Shown: positions 1 through 12,082, counted from the first letter of the stretch. The stretch is 64,000 bases of DNA from Sipunculus nudus (GCA_026874595.1 CM049314.1:62900800-62964799), one strand, 5' to 3'. The notes: generated by a model not told the origin, from the sequence alone. Numbers and translations are program-made.

Positions 1-271
1 CAACTTGCCACAGCGTACCTGCTATAATCAGATATTGACAGACACAAATATTTCAGTATGCCAGAATTAAATACTTTTGATGATTTCCCTTTAATTTTAT
101 CAAGGTGTCATAGATATACATTTAATTTGAGAAACCAGCACAAAAGTTGTCGCTACACAATTGTGTTGTGTATCAACATGATCGGACCTCTGTCCAAGCT
201 ATTCTGTTACATGGTAAACAGACATACGTTGATTGTGCTTACTCACACACAGAATCACAATATGTTAAACT
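1..271 (+). promoter_or_regulatory. TRIM copy 1 upstream module (shared 5' flank)
   Basis: This segment aligns base by base, with scattered substitutions, to the sequence upstream of TRIM copy 2 (about 20815-21080) and in pieces to copy 4 (54345-54447, 55155-55215, 56020-56165). Shared landmarks are the TTTCCCTTTAATTTTAT stretch, GATCGGACCTCTG at about 180, and a TGGTAAACAGACA run. Because it sits just before a conserved 5' UTR donor in the other copies, I infer that it holds the promoter and first non-coding exon. No TATA box was assigned. The window edge cuts the left end. Confidence 0.5.
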
Positions 272-1247
272 AGCTAATAAACCCGGTATACCGGGCTTTT
301 TACCGCGGTTTGGGAGATATATTTACTGAGATATTGAATGTTGGTTCTTTTTTTATTATAAAAGTTAAAAGAAAATATAGATTGTTAGTGAGATACTCTC
401 GGAATACGATATGTACAAATAACTTTTTACTGTTATTTTGTGGCGCTGTGCTCGTGGCAAAACTCATATCCCGGTATATTTTCCTTGAAGACCTGGTCAG
501 TGATCGATGGTTTACATTGCAAACCGGAATGAGACGCAGAGGCATACAGTGTTTCGTTGATATTTGACTGATTTATATCGTTGGACGTATAAAGAACAGG
601 TTGGTGTGAGGAACACCTGACAGATTAATTAAATGTACGTTGCAAGGAAACTGTTCCTGAAGAAGGAAACAGAAATATGCATACATCGTAAGTAGCAATA
701 GCGGACCCAGCGGGACTCCATGCAGTGGGCCCGTATCCCATTTTCAGCCACCGCAACCTTTTTTTTCATCGTATTAGACAAATTTTGAGGCCTGAAACCC
801 CCAACAACACCCTAGCCCTGTTCCTGAAATTCGGACCTTAAATTAGGTTTTGTCATTAATCCTCCTGGGTTGAACTCTCCATTTCATAAAGCGAGAAACC
901 TGGTTTTTTCCTTTTACTGACCAAGCACGTGGGTCAAATCCCTCATTGAAAGCAAGCGTTATTCATATGAACAATAGTCCTTAGTGTTAGAGGTTAAGTG
1001 ACCACGATGCACGCATTCCGGTGATTGCCGAAGGCAGTTCGGCTGTGCTCGGTAAAAAAACGGAAAAATCACTCAAAATTATATGTATATTAAAAATTAT
1101 TTATTTTCATATCGCCTATGTCACTGCGGGGATAATAATCTTTAAAATGATGTATGGCACAATATTGTACACAACGCGGTTTTAGAGAACACTGCGAACA
1201 AACGTGAACCGAATTCCTTTTATAAGTATTAGATAAATATTAAAATG
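272..1247. mobile_element. Insertion of about 1 kb in the 5' flank of TRIM copy 1
   Basis: In copies 2 and 4 the sequence runs directly from the GTTAAACTAG-like stretch into GAGAC(G/T)GTAA. In copy 1 about 975 bp intervene between these landmarks. The insert has no coding potential that I recognise. It contains a perfect 14-bp palindrome, CCCGGTATACCGGG, at 282-295. I could not define clean terminal repeats or a target-site duplication, so the element class is unknown. It separates the presumed promoter of copy 1 from its 5' UTR donor and could alter expression. Confidence 0.45.
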
Positions 1248-1253
1248 GAGACT

Positions 1254-1442
1254 GTAAATTCCTGTCCAGGGATGGTTTTGCTGGGGAAACCTGTGTTTTC
1301 AGAAGAAGTGAACGAAACAATGAGATAATGTAGATATTATTGCAAATGTTTATTCTCCTTAAAAAAAAAAATTGTAGTGTCCAGGCAATAACATGTATAC
1401 ACATTTCCCCCAACTATCAGTAATTTTTGTTATTATTTTCAG
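1254..1442 (+). other. Intron in the 5' UTR of TRIM copy 1
   Basis: The predicted donor is ACT|GTAAAT at 1254 and the acceptor is TTATTATTTTCAG ending at 1442, four bases (GAAG) before the start codon. Equivalent introns are seen in copy 2 (21086-21271) and copy 4 (56170-56352), with the acceptor and start context conserved. The upstream ATG at 1393 would lie inside the intron, so it is not taken as the start. Confidence 0.65.
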
Positions 1443-1446
1443 GAAG

Positions 1447-3270
1447 ATGGCTGAGAAAAAGATTCTGAATGTACTCCTTGACTGTATAATTTGTGGCCGA
1501 GAAAGAGCGAAAACCATTCCTCGTGTTCTTGTCTGTAAACATGGCTTCTGTCAGACGTGTTTGCTAGATACAACAACCCTTAAAGTTGAAGGCCAAATAC
1601 AGTGTCCAGTGTGTTGGCGAAAAACCCCGCTAACCCAAGATGGCGTGAAAGGACTGCCAGCTGATGAGAAAGTCCTTACAGCAGATCAAGCATTCCATAT
1701 GTCGAAAAAGGCACAGGCATGTGAGCTTTGCCTTTATCGGGGCATTGAGAAAGTAGCATTTGCTCACTGCGCAGACTGTCAATTAAAACTCTGTCATGAT
1801 TGTGTCACAGTTCACCGGAAAAAAGACACCCTAGCAGGTCATGTAATTGTTGAGGAAATTTGCAAAATTCACTTCCGAGATTTTACACACGCCTGTCTGA
1901 CCTGTTATTCAGGTTTGTGTTACGTGTGTATCATGTCAGAATTTCATGATGATCATGACGTCTGTGAAATGGTGGATGCCAAGGATAAGGCGACAGAATT
2001 AATGGCCGGGAGGCAGAGGATACTTCAGGAGGAAATTTCAGACATCGACAAAAAGATCAATTCCAAACTTGATCAGTCAATCAAAGAACTTAATGAACGC
2101 AGAAAGAAAACAGAAGAAAAACTGAATGTCTACAAGGAAAAGATGCTTGAATCCATCACGGAGGCTCTAGAAAAGCGAGATCAAGAATTTCATAAATCTG
2201 CCACGCAATCATTGGAAAGGCAGAACCAAGCTTCTTCACAAGCTTCAAACTGCCTGAATGAAATGCAGGTCAACAATGAACAAGGACATGGAAAATTGAA
2301 TGTCCTGAATATCATTTCCAAGACAAGTGTAGATATGTTTTCAGCAGTAAATGGAATAAGAACCAATAAGTACTTGGACATCACGACCCCAAAAGTAGAC
2401 GAAGACTGCTGTGGTATCACTGAAAACACTACTGAAGGCGAATTTCAGTTCAAAGTTAAATTAGGTCAGGTCGGTCGTCAGCTCACAGAAAAGAAGCCCA
2501 AATATCAGTTGTCCATCAAGCAGCTGTCATCAGAGGACAAACCGTTTTCCTATTTGTGGTCTGTGCAAGCTGTACTAGATGGCTCTGCTCTACTTGCGGA
2601 CAGTGACACCAACTACGCGGTCAAGGTCAATGTCAAAGGAGAAGTGGTATGTAGATATAAATCTGCTGATGGAGGAAAAGTTCGTGGGTTAGCCACTTAT
2701 AATAACGATGTATACTTTGGGTCTTATTATAGTAATATTATTTCTGTTAGCAGTGGTGGACAAACCCGGGCCATTCATCTCAAACCAAAAGCGTCATTTC
2801 CATCTGGACTGGTGGTTGAAGAAAATCACCTGATTGTGATTGACCTTAATAAGAGCTTACAGAGATATTCCCGTGATGGAGAATTGATACACCAGCTTGC
2901 TACAGGTAGTTTTTATTCTGCTACTGTCGCAGAATATCCTGATGTTGATAAATTATATATTGTGACTGACGTGGGTAAAAAACAGGTGCATTTGTATAGA
3001 CCGGATGGCAGTCTAATCAAATCGATTGGCAAACATGGGACGAATGACGGAGAATTTAGTGCGACACTTGACGCAGCTGTACTACCCAATGGAAACATTC
3101 TCGTAGCTGATGAAAAGCTCCACCGCATTTCTGAGTTTAAAATTGATGGGACATTCGTCCGGCACCTTCTCACACAGGGGGACGGTATAAATAGACCTGT
3201 TGGCTTAAGCGTGTCATACCCGTATCTATGGGTGGCATGCTGGGATAAGGCAATGCTGTTTAAATGGTGA
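1447..3270 (+). CDS. TRIM copy 1: RING-B-box-B-box-coiled-coil-NHL protein
   Basis: The 607-residue product is a likely E3 ubiquitin ligase of the TRIM-NHL architecture. A C3HC4 RING uses C13, C16, C30, H32, C35, C38, C53 and C56. B-box 1 spans about 92-132 (C92, C95, C108, C111, C116, C119). B-box 2 spans about 139-170, with canonical ligands C139, H142, C150, C153, C158, C161, H167 and H170. Residues about 175-300 are rich in K, E and Q and look coiled-coil. The C-terminal 250 residues contain NHL-like blades, for example around DAAVLPNGNILVAD. The start was chosen because ATG follows a splice acceptor (CAG|GAAGATG) conserved in all three full-length copies. A longer in-frame reading from 1393 would begin in the intron. 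RING-to-ubiquitin activity is family knowledge; the substrate is unknown. It resembles TRIM2/3/71-type proteins in layout but is not assigned to any of them. Confidence 0.9.
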   Translation: MAEKKILNVLLDCIICGRERAKTIPRVLVCKHGFCQTCLLDTTTLKVEGQIQCPVCWRKTPLTQDGVKGLPADEKVLTADQAFHMSKKAQACELCLYRGIEKVAFAHCADCQLKLCHDCVTVHRKKDTLAGHVIVEEICKIHFRDFTHACLTCYSGLCYVCIMSEFHDDHDVCEMVDAKDKATELMAGRQRILQEEISDIDKKINSKLDQSIKELNERRKKTEEKLNVYKEKMLESITEALEKRDQEFHKSATQSLERQNQASSQASNCLNEMQVNNEQGHGKLNVLNIISKTSVDMFSAVNGIRTNKYLDITTPKVDEDCCGITENTTEGEFQFKVKLGQVGRQLTEKKPKYQLSIKQLSSEDKPFSYLWSVQAVLDGSALLADSDTNYAVKVNVKGEVVCRYKSADGGKVRGLATYNNDVYFGSYYSNIISVSSGGQTRAIHLKPKASFPSGLVVEENHLIVIDLNKSLQRYSRDGELIHQLATGSFYSATVAEYPDVDKLYIVTDVGKKQVHLYRPDGSLIKSIGKHGTNDGEFSATLDAAVLPNGNILVADEKLHRISEFKIDGTFVRHLLTQGDGINRPVGLSVSYPYLWVACWDKAMLFKW

Positions 3271-3780
3271 GAATTGATAACACTCCTTCATACTCGCTTT
3301 TCAGGCCAATCATATCTAAGGATATATTCGATTTCTGGAATTCATCAATTTTGGTATGTAGTGAAAGATGACGACACAAAATATCACAATGGATGAAAAA
3401 GATCATAAAGGCGAGAAAGTGATACTGCTTAATTTAAACAACAGAGACGCCTAGGATATACCTATGATGACGAAAGAATATATATTTATATATTATTGCT
3501 GTGCTAATTTATTATATCCATGATTGGGAGTTTTCTTTTAAAGTTTTTTTTCACAATGATGCACTTGGGTCGAGGTTGTTGCACATTCACGAAATCGATC
3601 AAAACCGATAATGTAATTATGTTATCCAGGTAAAAAGTGTCATCTTGTAAGAAATATGAGATATTAGAAAGATGAGGAAAAGAATAGTGCACTTTATTCA
3701 ATCTAAACCTTTTCATCGAGTGTTATAAACCATTCCGTTTAATGTACCTTTTTTACTTGATATATAAGTTAGAATAAATT
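3271..3780 (+). other. Shared 3' flank / probable 3' UTR of TRIM copy 1
   Basis: The sequence after the stop (GAATTGATAAC, ATATCTAAGGATATATTC, then a segment with AAATCGATCAAAACCG) is repeated after copies 2, 3 and 4. Conservation past the coding end suggests a transcribed 3' UTR or simply a larger duplication unit. An AATAAA hexamer at 3773-3778 could be a polyadenylation signal, but copy 2 has a substituted version there (AATGAA). This is weak evidence. Confidence 0.45.
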
Positions 3781-4640
3781 TGATCAGTCAATATTTCAGG
3801 TATTAAGCAGATTTCATAGTTATATAGAAGGTACATAAAGAAATCTATTAATAATCGATAATGGGTAGTTTTATTTCTATCATTCATGAAACATGATTTT
3901 ACAACCAGTTCCAATCACCAGGGCTGCGTATCGTTTAAAAATTTCGTATTGTAATATATTGCTATAAGTGGTTGCGTATTGCGATACGTATCGCGAAATT
4001 GTTATTATTTTAAATTTGAGTTTTTTTATATGATATATACTATAGATACCAGTAACATTAGTCATAAATTATAAATCATTCGTGTTAAATATAGTAAAAC
4101 AATAAAAGTTGATCCAGATAAGTCTATTTCAAACACGAAATATGACTTTCTAATGTACTTCGTTCAGTATTTACTTGTTGTTGACTTTACTTACGATCAA
4201 ATTAAGTTCTTTAGATCTTACATGTATAAATAACTTGTCAGGTTGAGAACTCTTGACAGTGATTTAGTGCCGCTACTTGAACCTTGATCTTATTGCAGGT
4301 ATCAGAAGATGTTAGGAGAGAATATTATTTAATGTCTAATTATTATGACCGTGTTCAGCACTTTTTTCTTTTTATTGTGTGGGAATATTCCCATATACCA
4401 GTAAGTCATCGAGAAGACATGCATATTTCCTTAGACGGACCTTTGATATATGGTATATCAGACCTACATTAGATTATTTCCTACTACATTTTGCTTTTCA
4501 TTAATTCCAACCCATTTAGGCGTCTACAGTAGTAACAGAAAGTTTTTTTTCTACCAAATCAATAAGTTTACGTACGCCTAACAAACTGTCGACTCATTCG
4601 TTTTAATCATTGGATTGTGCAGCTAGTTATAATAACTAAT
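3781..4640. other. AT-rich non-coding interval
   Basis: There are only short ORFs and no recognisable domain, RNA gene or repeat here. A short run of related words (GCGTATTGCGATACGTATCGCG at about 3970) forms a local near-palindrome. Confidence 0.4.
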
Positions 4641-4654
4641 CCAAGGTACTCTCC

Positions 4655-4815
4655 TAGGCTCAACTGTTGGTGGTTGGTAGTCTGGAGTATCCGGAAAAAC
4701 CACAGACCATGTACGGGCAACTACAAGCCACTCTCATAACCATGCCGGGGATCGAACGTAGTTGCCAACGGAGAGCGCCAAACGTATTACAACTCGACTC
4801 TCCAGGGTCCATATA
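4655..4815 (-). mobile_element. tRNA-derived SINE-like fragment
   Basis: Read on the minus strand, the segment contains GTTCGATCCCC, which matches the B-box consensus of RNA polymerase III promoters, followed by ATGGTTATGAGAGTGG. Tail sequences of the TCTGTGGTTTTTCCGGA type follow; they occur widely in invertebrate repeats. No intact tRNA cloverleaf was found. Boundaries are approximate. Confidence 0.5.
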
Positions 4816-5029
4816 TATAAAACGCTATGAAAGGCCGGTATTTCTAAGTACTGCAAAATGATGCTTTGCCTGAATAAAAGAAATTTGCATCCATTTTTGG
4901 AACTAAAGTAGTATTGGAATTGTATAAAGAACCGTTTAACAAAATATCCTGTTTTCATACACGTTATATTAATTGCCGCGCTCAACATTGTCCCTAGATT
5001 CGTTGTAAGATACTTTGTTGCTGATTCAG

Positions 5030-5031
<2 letters not shown>

Positions 5032-5090
<59 letters not shown>
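5032..5090. repeat. (AT)n microsatellite
   Basis: Uninterrupted alternating A and T for about 59 bases. Confidence 0.98.
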
Positions 5091-5091
<1 letters not shown>

Positions 5092-5383
5092 GGTTGTGTA
5101 TTTCATAAATTTTCTTTACATCAAACCTTTATAATATGTAATCAATCAAGATATTCGAATATCTGCGTCCCATTCAAGTTCGCAAATGTAAAATCATCAC
5201 TGCCCAGGTCTTCATGGTAAACGTAGCGATGTATGAATGTGCGCCAGAAAATAAGTGTAAACATATTTTTACATATCATAATGAAACAGTATTCCACTGA
5301 AAATCTATTTTTTATTTTAGATTTTAGAATAAAAAAAAAAAATGAGCCAATATTCAGCCCGGTTACCGGGTTAAACAGTTAGT

Positions 5384-5386
5384 ATA

Positions 5387-5444
<58 letters not shown>
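5384..5444. repeat. (AT)n microsatellite
   Basis: A nearly pure TA run preceded by CCCGGTTACCGGG (5358 onward), which closely resembles the palindrome at 282-295. Confidence 0.95.
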
Positions 5445-5544
5445 ACACATAAACACAGCATTTTTTTTGTTGAGGTTACCGCCTCTATTTTATGTTAACT
5501 TAACTACGTACATCTGCAGAATTCCATTCCGGTTTCAGACTACT

Positions 5545-5860
5545 GACAGGGCAGTATCATATGCTTCCTCTCATTTTATATCCTGGCGTCAACCAGGCCG
5601 GTGATCAATGCACCTGCGGACCCTTGTTGCGTCATCGTCCTCATTACTGGTACATACCACCGAGAAACCCCCGAAAGGCGCACTCGTTTGTGACAGAAAC
5701 ACGGCCGTCGGGCACGGTCTTCCCATGAAGCTTGCATAGTGCTCACCCTTTATGGGGGCCGATCCTGAAAAATCTTACCGCCTCGGCTGAGACTCGAACT
5801 TACGATCTCCCGGCTTTGAGTCCTGTGCTATACCCAGGAGCCACAGAAGCCGGTAAACAC
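5545..5860 (-). mobile_element. tRNA-derived SINE-like element
   Basis: The minus strand holds TGGCTCCTGGG (a near A-box) and, about 45 bases on, AGTTCGAGTCTC (a B-box match). This spacing is typical of a pol III internal promoter in a tRNA-derived SINE. The body runs towards about 5545 on this strand. The short forward ORF across it (5732-6007) is interpreted as a by-product. Ends are approximate. Confidence 0.6.
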
Positions 5861-6030
5861 AGTAATTTCATGTTCATTAAATCTCATATCGAATGGAGAA
5901 TGGTTATACAAACTAACACAGGAGAGTTAGCAAGGAAAAAAGAAACCTTCCTATATGTCATACTCCGCTGTCTTGATTTAGTTAATAAATCATATTTGGT
6001 TCCATAACTTTCCTGCGCATCTCCCAATCT

Positions 6031-6035
<5 letters not shown>

Positions 6036-6083
<48 letters not shown>
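6036..6083. repeat. (AT)n microsatellite
   Basis: An alternating AT run of about 48 bases followed by (TTTG)n. Confidence 0.97.
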
Positions 6084-6088
<5 letters not shown>

Positions 6089-8555
6089 TGTTTGTAGTCC
6101 CTCTAGCTTATAACATTTAATTTTTTTTCCATATCAGCAAATCAGCAAAACTCAGACGTTCGTAATTTCGTTTCCAACACTAATTTATTAAATCTTATTA
6201 GAACAGACCATTTGTTTTGAAGCAGGTGATTATTACAACTAAAAAAAATAGATTTTTAAAAACAATTTTAGAGAACACTTTTTCCCATTACTGCACACAT
6301 AAAACTGTAAAAAGTGATAATAGAAGAACAAATTTGCATGCATGTGGTGTGTAACCAATTTTCCAAATAAAGTCTCTTTAGGCTACAGCAAATGTCCCGT
6401 TTTAATGCATAACAATTTTGTCTTATTTCCAGGTAAAAGTATCTTAAAATGTTTCTCTGCTTAAACAGAAAGAAAACGCGGGATTTGATAGGACAAAGTT
6501 GCATAAATCACATGTAGATCTTTAAATAGAAGCAGCGTATGTATCCTACTTTAGGGTATTAAAAACACATATTGAGCTATTTGAAATGTTTACAGAGTTT
6601 TCCATTGATCTAATAGCTGCTTTGATGGTTTCTTGTTACTAAAAGGTATCAAAGTTTGCATGTGGAGGTAGTGGTTTAATTCAGAGAAACAAAAACTTGT
6701 TTCAACTTGTGATCCCTTTTCTAACCTTAATCTCTAATTCCTATTCGAATATTTTACACCATGTTTATGTATAAAATGTGCTTTCTTACGTCACTTATGT
6801 GCCTATTTTCATAAAGTTAAATAGAGGGATGTATGAATAGCCATGTTGGTCCATTACATAGAGATATAGAACAAGAATACCCAGATAAAGTCTGACCAAT
6901 GTTTCATTGTATTCTTGTTCTATATATTCATACAATAAGTATGTTACATTTTTAAATTATTATTTGTAAGTCATATCATATTTTCATAGACACATAGAAG
7001 CCCAGTTAAAGAAACTTGGGTTACAAGCAGTAACTTATATATCGTGCTTTACTGCATGTAGTAGCTGGAAATATTTACTTTGACAAACCTATGGATTAGT
7101 AAACTAGCCCTCTGACTGACTGACTGAAGATGTTTTGAGCTCGTCGAGCAGCTCAGGTTGACGAAGTTTAGAACCGCCGCCCTGGGCGCTCCTTAAGCTG
7201 AAATTTTGACTGAGCCGATAGACGTGATGCCACACAAGCCAAGTAGGGAACCGCGAGACCGTGGTGACCTAGGAAAGCTAGCGCCATATCGGCCCTGTGA
7301 CATTACGACCAGATAATTCGCTGTCAGAGTGCCTCTACATCTAGGTCTGAGGAACGCATTTTAAGGCCCCATGAGGATGCAAATATTTTCGTAATTTTTG
7401 ACGCCTCGTGGTCTACAGGTACACTGTCACTTGACATAAACCAGACTCATCGTTAGCAATTTAAGTGTACTTTCAGACAACACTAAACACAAGCGGGAAA
7501 TGTTCCGTTTTAACTCAGCATATTGGTAAACCCCTCCTCAAGTTTGTCGAATTTGTGAACGCATGAATACAGGCATGGCTCGCACGGGTTACTGGATCCA
7601 GCCAACTTGTACGCGATACAGGAAATGACTCGTTACAATGGAGACAAAGTTTCAGTTTGGGTTGTGAGTTGAATGTATTCTCTTGTGTTAATTCATCGTC
7701 GCATAATGTTAAGATAACGGGTCTTTTAGCACAATATGAATGCAACATGATGGAAGACCACTGCGATGTATTCCTCGATATTGCTTGTATCACGACTCAA
7801 GTAGGCTTACCAGCCCTATTATCATTGCCTCATGAGTCGGTTTGTCACGACTATACGAAAGCCACAGCACCCACACCCACAGAGCCCGAGGAAGGATACA
7901 CCTGACACAAACCGCAGCAGCAGGTCACGCAAACAAAGAACTCCCCATGAACGGATCCCCCCGAGCAAACCATCGCTGGTCTTGGTGTTGGCTTGCTTGA
8001 GACTTTGCTTAATTTCATGATTGGCTGTTGTCATTTGTGATATTGCTTGACCTGGTTGTGCCTGCTTGTCTGGAAACATGGGACTTGTATCAGGGTTGTC
8101 TTTGGAGTATTTTTGACAGCGGATCTGAAATTGTCATCTGAAAAGGAACTGTGAATGTTTTTTTTGGAACTAATACGTTTTACCCTAAATTTGGTCATCA
8201 TCATTACTTCCGACAGGGATAAGGCCATTGATTCTAGTTTCAGATGCATTAATAAAAAAATTTACTATTATTTATAGCTTTGGGAATATTACACAATAAT
8301 GATTTATTGTAGTGTTGTATGTGCAGCGACTCCTGTTTATCATATGCAAAAAATAACAACTGGAACGAAGACCGTGATTGGCGGTCTTTTCAACTTGTGC
8401 ACTGCTTATCTCCGTATGTTGAAACCAGTTATTGACACTAATATGTGCAGGCCTGGTTAGCGGTCCCGGGATAATAAGCTCCCACTCCTTCAGAGACTGG
8501 CACCTACATATTTCATATTTTAATATTCAAGGAATATCCAGAGATTAGCGGACCA
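6084..8555. other. Non-coding interval
   Basis: No domain-bearing ORF was recognised. The stretch 7100-7400 is visibly more GC-rich than its surroundings (GAACCGCCGCCCTGGGCGCTCC and similar) and may be an old repeat. The overlapping ORFs at 7515-8079 on both strands have no recognisable motifs. Confidence 0.35.
6831..6933. repeat. Split inverted repeat (hairpin-like)
   Basis: The right arm GTATTCTTGTTCTATATATTCATAC without its last five bases is held to 20 here; it lies at 6909-6933. Its complement is present in two pieces, GTATGAATA at 6831-6839 and TATAGAACAAGAATAC at 6865-6880. About 25 bases interrupt the left arm. Confidence 0.75.
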
Positions 8556-9508
8556 AACTATAAATATTCATTTTTTATACGAATGTCACTTGCGTTTACA
8601 TATCCAAACAGACAAAATTACTCTAAACACGCATTGCAGTATAGAAGAACATGGCAGCACAGCAAAATAGCTTTTGTTTACATCTAAGCTATTGTCGCTT
8701 TCCTGCTTTAGGTGTCTGCTACCCTGCGTCGATCACGATAAAAATTCGACAACAGCGTACCCATAGCAGGGTTAATGGATAGCAAATACAAATTTAAGAT
8801 AATTTAGGGATTATAGTGATTGAGATTGAAAAATGAACGAGACCCTATTTGGAAATTACATGAAACATCATTAACAGTGTATTGATATGTAGCAGATAAT
8901 ATCACAGATATTGATGCCTATAATCAACAAAACCTATTTGCAAATAATAAAAAAGTTTCAATAATATTACCATCATGTCAGATTCTGACACACTGACCTG
9001 TCTTCTATGTATCAAATACCAGTTACCAGGCAAACAATATATCTGCATTGACTAAAAGTGCTCAGCCGTAATTCAAAATCCTAAGATACTGCTTTCACAT
9101 TAGAAATATTTCATTTTGGTTTTAATTTTTTCATACAATGTTACAATTTTAGTTAAAAAATTTAAAATGAATATATAATAATGTTTAAAGATTCGCTTGC
9201 TGAATAAAAATATCTCATATACCATAATTAGGCTTTCTCTCGGCGTCCAAGTAAATTGTAGCTAACACATAACCATCGTTCGATAAAAAAACAGGATACA
9301 TTGGTAAACAAGCATTTCTTAAGAAAATGTCAGGCACATAGAGGGGGACACTCATTAAATCACATACAAAAACAAACTCTACTGTCTCCTCCATTGTTAT
9401 CGCGATCATCGCCAAATCCTCAGTTAGATCATCTATGTCTCTTGGACTCCCTTCCTACGATCACTGCAACACTGTTTCATCTACACTGGTTCAATGATTC
9501 TGCGTGAG

Positions 9509-10125
9509 ATGAGAAAGATGAGAAAGAAACTCTTATACATATATTTTATGACTGCATCAATATTAAAGAACTTTGGACAAAGGTACATAATTGGCTTTTT
9601 GACCTGGGTATACCAAGAATATTTTTCTGCCAAAATAATATACATGAACATGAGTTCAAATAGATTATTAGATAAAATTATACTTTTTGTAAAGTATTAT
9701 ATATATGTCACAAAGAGCAAAGGGACAGTATTATCAGTTGATTTGTTGAGTTAAAAACTTTAATAAAAATTATTACTACGTTGAGAAAAAAGTAGCAAGT
9801 ATTAAGATAAACTTGGTTACCACGAAATATTGTGGAAACCATTTATCTGCCAAATAACTTAATTGATTATCAAACTACTAAATTAATGCTCTATGAGTAT
9901 ATAAAACATAATTAGATCATTAGAATTTATTTTTAAATAGACAATTTTTATGGAGAACAACTTAAAATTACCTGAACGTTCAAAACACTAGAACTGCATT
10001 TTATATTTGTCTTCTTGTATGTCATATGTTTATATATTTTCTGTCTTTGTATTTTTGTCTCTTGTATTTATATATGTATGGATGTATTTGTTTTTGAACA
10101 ATAAATACTTGTTAAAAAATGATTA
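9509..10125 (+). mobile_element. 5'-truncated LINE tail (L1/Tx1-type ORF2 C-terminus)
   Basis: Translation from about 9515 gives DEKETLIHIFYDC followed by an INIKELWTKVHNWLF stretch. This is typical of the C-terminus of L1/Tx1-type ORF2 proteins (the ET..H.F..C signature). A stop and a frameshift follow at about 9661, with LFVKYYIYVTKSK in another frame. The 3' end contains AATAAATACTTGTTAAAAAA near 10100. It interrupts block A relative to block B, and loss of everything upstream of the tail is the usual 5' truncation of a LINE insertion. It is inactive. Confidence 0.75.
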
Positions 10126-10366
10126 TAAGCCGAACCTCTTTTTCGCACATAAAAAAAGTTACTGAATTCTTAATATATGTCTCGGTGTGCATGTGCACAA
10201 ATCATGGCATCAGTGCCCGCGGAAATTTGATTAATATATTGGGAACAGGGACCTCTAATTTTTAAGTGACATAGATTGGTTTACTTGTATGCTTGGTACT
10301 GTCCACGTGGAAACCATTAGGGCATTAAATAAAGTGAATACCTCCGACAGTTGAACAGGTGAAACA

Positions 10367-10368
<2 letters not shown>

Positions 10369-10433
<65 letters not shown>
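10369..10433. repeat. (AT)n microsatellite
   Basis: An AT run of about 65 bases. The corresponding place in block B (about 15245) has only a few AT units, so this array expanded after duplication. Confidence 0.97.
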
Positions 10434-10435
<2 letters not shown>

Positions 10436-11642
10436 TAACAATTTAAATATATATATATATATAATAAATATAGGGAGGTCGATAGGTATACAAGAATGGA
10501 ACAGATTTTGCAATTAATCTCAATCACGTTACCGATATATACTTATGTGGTCAGGTAGCAGCGTGACACAAACACACTTTCGAAGGCACTCAACGCGCAC
10601 AATAGTTAAAGTTCGCTATCTACTTTAAATAAATATATAGGTCATTTTGCCAGCTGTACATACGTGTGATAGCTCGCTGTCTGTGTGTTATTATATAGGT
10701 CACAATGTTCTGATTTTGGAGAAAGAAGCAAACGGACTTTGATCGGTCTCCATGTCAATCCAAATCACAACAACTCTTACCATAAGGGACCTGCTTTAAC
10801 CAGCTTGCCACATTACCATGTAAAGTTCGTGATTATTAACTGTTTAACGCTAAACGTGAGGATTATGTGTGCATAAAAGCTAAGATATGCTTGACTTATG
10901 CAAGATCGTTTTTTATGTGCGCTATTGCTTTTTAATATATTGTGATTCTGGTTCATTAACCTATGCCTTTTAAACATGAGACTGTGAACCAATCCAGTAT
11001 TATGCTTTAGCTTTGGGTCCTGATACGTTACGGGATATCCAAATCTACGTGTTTTAATATTCGATTTTCCACAGATCACCCCTATAATTAACTACTCATG
11101 TAGCCAACAAATTGAAATTGTCATGTGATTGCTTATCAAAGACCTGGATAATAAGTTTAAAGGGCATTACGCTGTGTAAAACATATGGGGCGGAGGATCC
11201 CGATTTGAACCTTTAGGCAATGTTATATGATGAGAGACATAACAAATTGAAACCAGCCACACAAAGTGGGTGCACGAGATTTAACTTTTGGCCAAGGGAT
11301 ATATCCGGGTTATAAGTCGCGCATATTATAGATACCTACTGGGGATTTGACCAGGAATTATACCAAATATGTGGACACTCTATTTATTTAGGGTAAAAGT
11401 TTTTAATGGACTGTTGGACGTTCGACGGTGAGATCTGTTCCTGTGGTACTCTATTTATCACCCACCCAATTGTCTCGTTAATGTGTGCCTTTTGCGCATG
11501 TTGACTCGCTTATTTTAAATAATCTTGAACCTTTCTTTTAAAATCACATAAAGTGACTTTTTAACTGTTGTAACCTTTTCAATTACAGTTAAGAAACAGT
11601 TATGACACACGTCCAAACCGATGTACAGTGTTTCTGTTTTTA

Positions 11643-11643
<1 letters not shown>

Positions 11644-11702
<59 letters not shown>
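11644..11702. repeat. (AT)n microsatellite
   Basis: Uninterrupted AT alternation of about 59 bases. Confidence 0.97.
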
Positions 11703-11708
<6 letters not shown>

Positions 11709-12082
11709 CTGAAAATCGGAAGGATGATTAAACTGACCATCCGCCATTGCTTAAATGTGTGGGATATGTATTTCTCATGCCCCTAATATTGATGCTACTG
11801 GGAAATGAAAACAAGGCCTGTCAAAAATAAATGTGACCTTAAATTTTCAAGTTTGACAAAACACTCACTGAGCAAGCGGTCGCATGCCCTTAAGTATACT
11901 CTGGAATAACGGTACAATGTATTTACGCACAGGTGTCATGTTTACATCGAGCCACGCTTGGGGCAAGCGGAGGGAAGGCTCACAGCACATGATCACACAA
12001 TACACGACCGAGCGAAGAGATTTAATTACTCTATCAACTGCATGAAAAGAAACACATTATTTGAAATTGAATTTCTTATATT

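Larger units (their letters stand above)
8560..11060. repeat. Duplicated block A, first part
   Basis: This segment matches 13990-15870 collinearly: CACTTGCGTTTACATATCC, the AGCTATTGTCGCTTTC stretch, GTGCTCAGCCGTAATTCAAA, and GATAGCTCGCTG further on. Divergence is by substitutions and small indels. A LINE tail (9509-10118) and an (AT)n run (10369-10433) are present here and absent from the other copy. No conserved coding frame was found in the shared part. Confidence 0.85.

Noticed and set aside
1393-1446. Longer TRIM start giving 625 residues (also at 56303)
   Set aside because: The upstream ATG lies before a conserved splice acceptor. Copy 2 has no matching extension, and the extra residues are encoded by a polypyrimidine tract.
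5732-6007. 91-codon ORF at 5732
   Set aside because: It lies antisense across a tRNA-derived SINE with B-box AGTTCGAGTC.
10255-10527. ORFs with IYIYIY runs on the minus strand (also at 18009, 23280, 32268)
   Set aside because: These are translations of (AT)n microsatellites.
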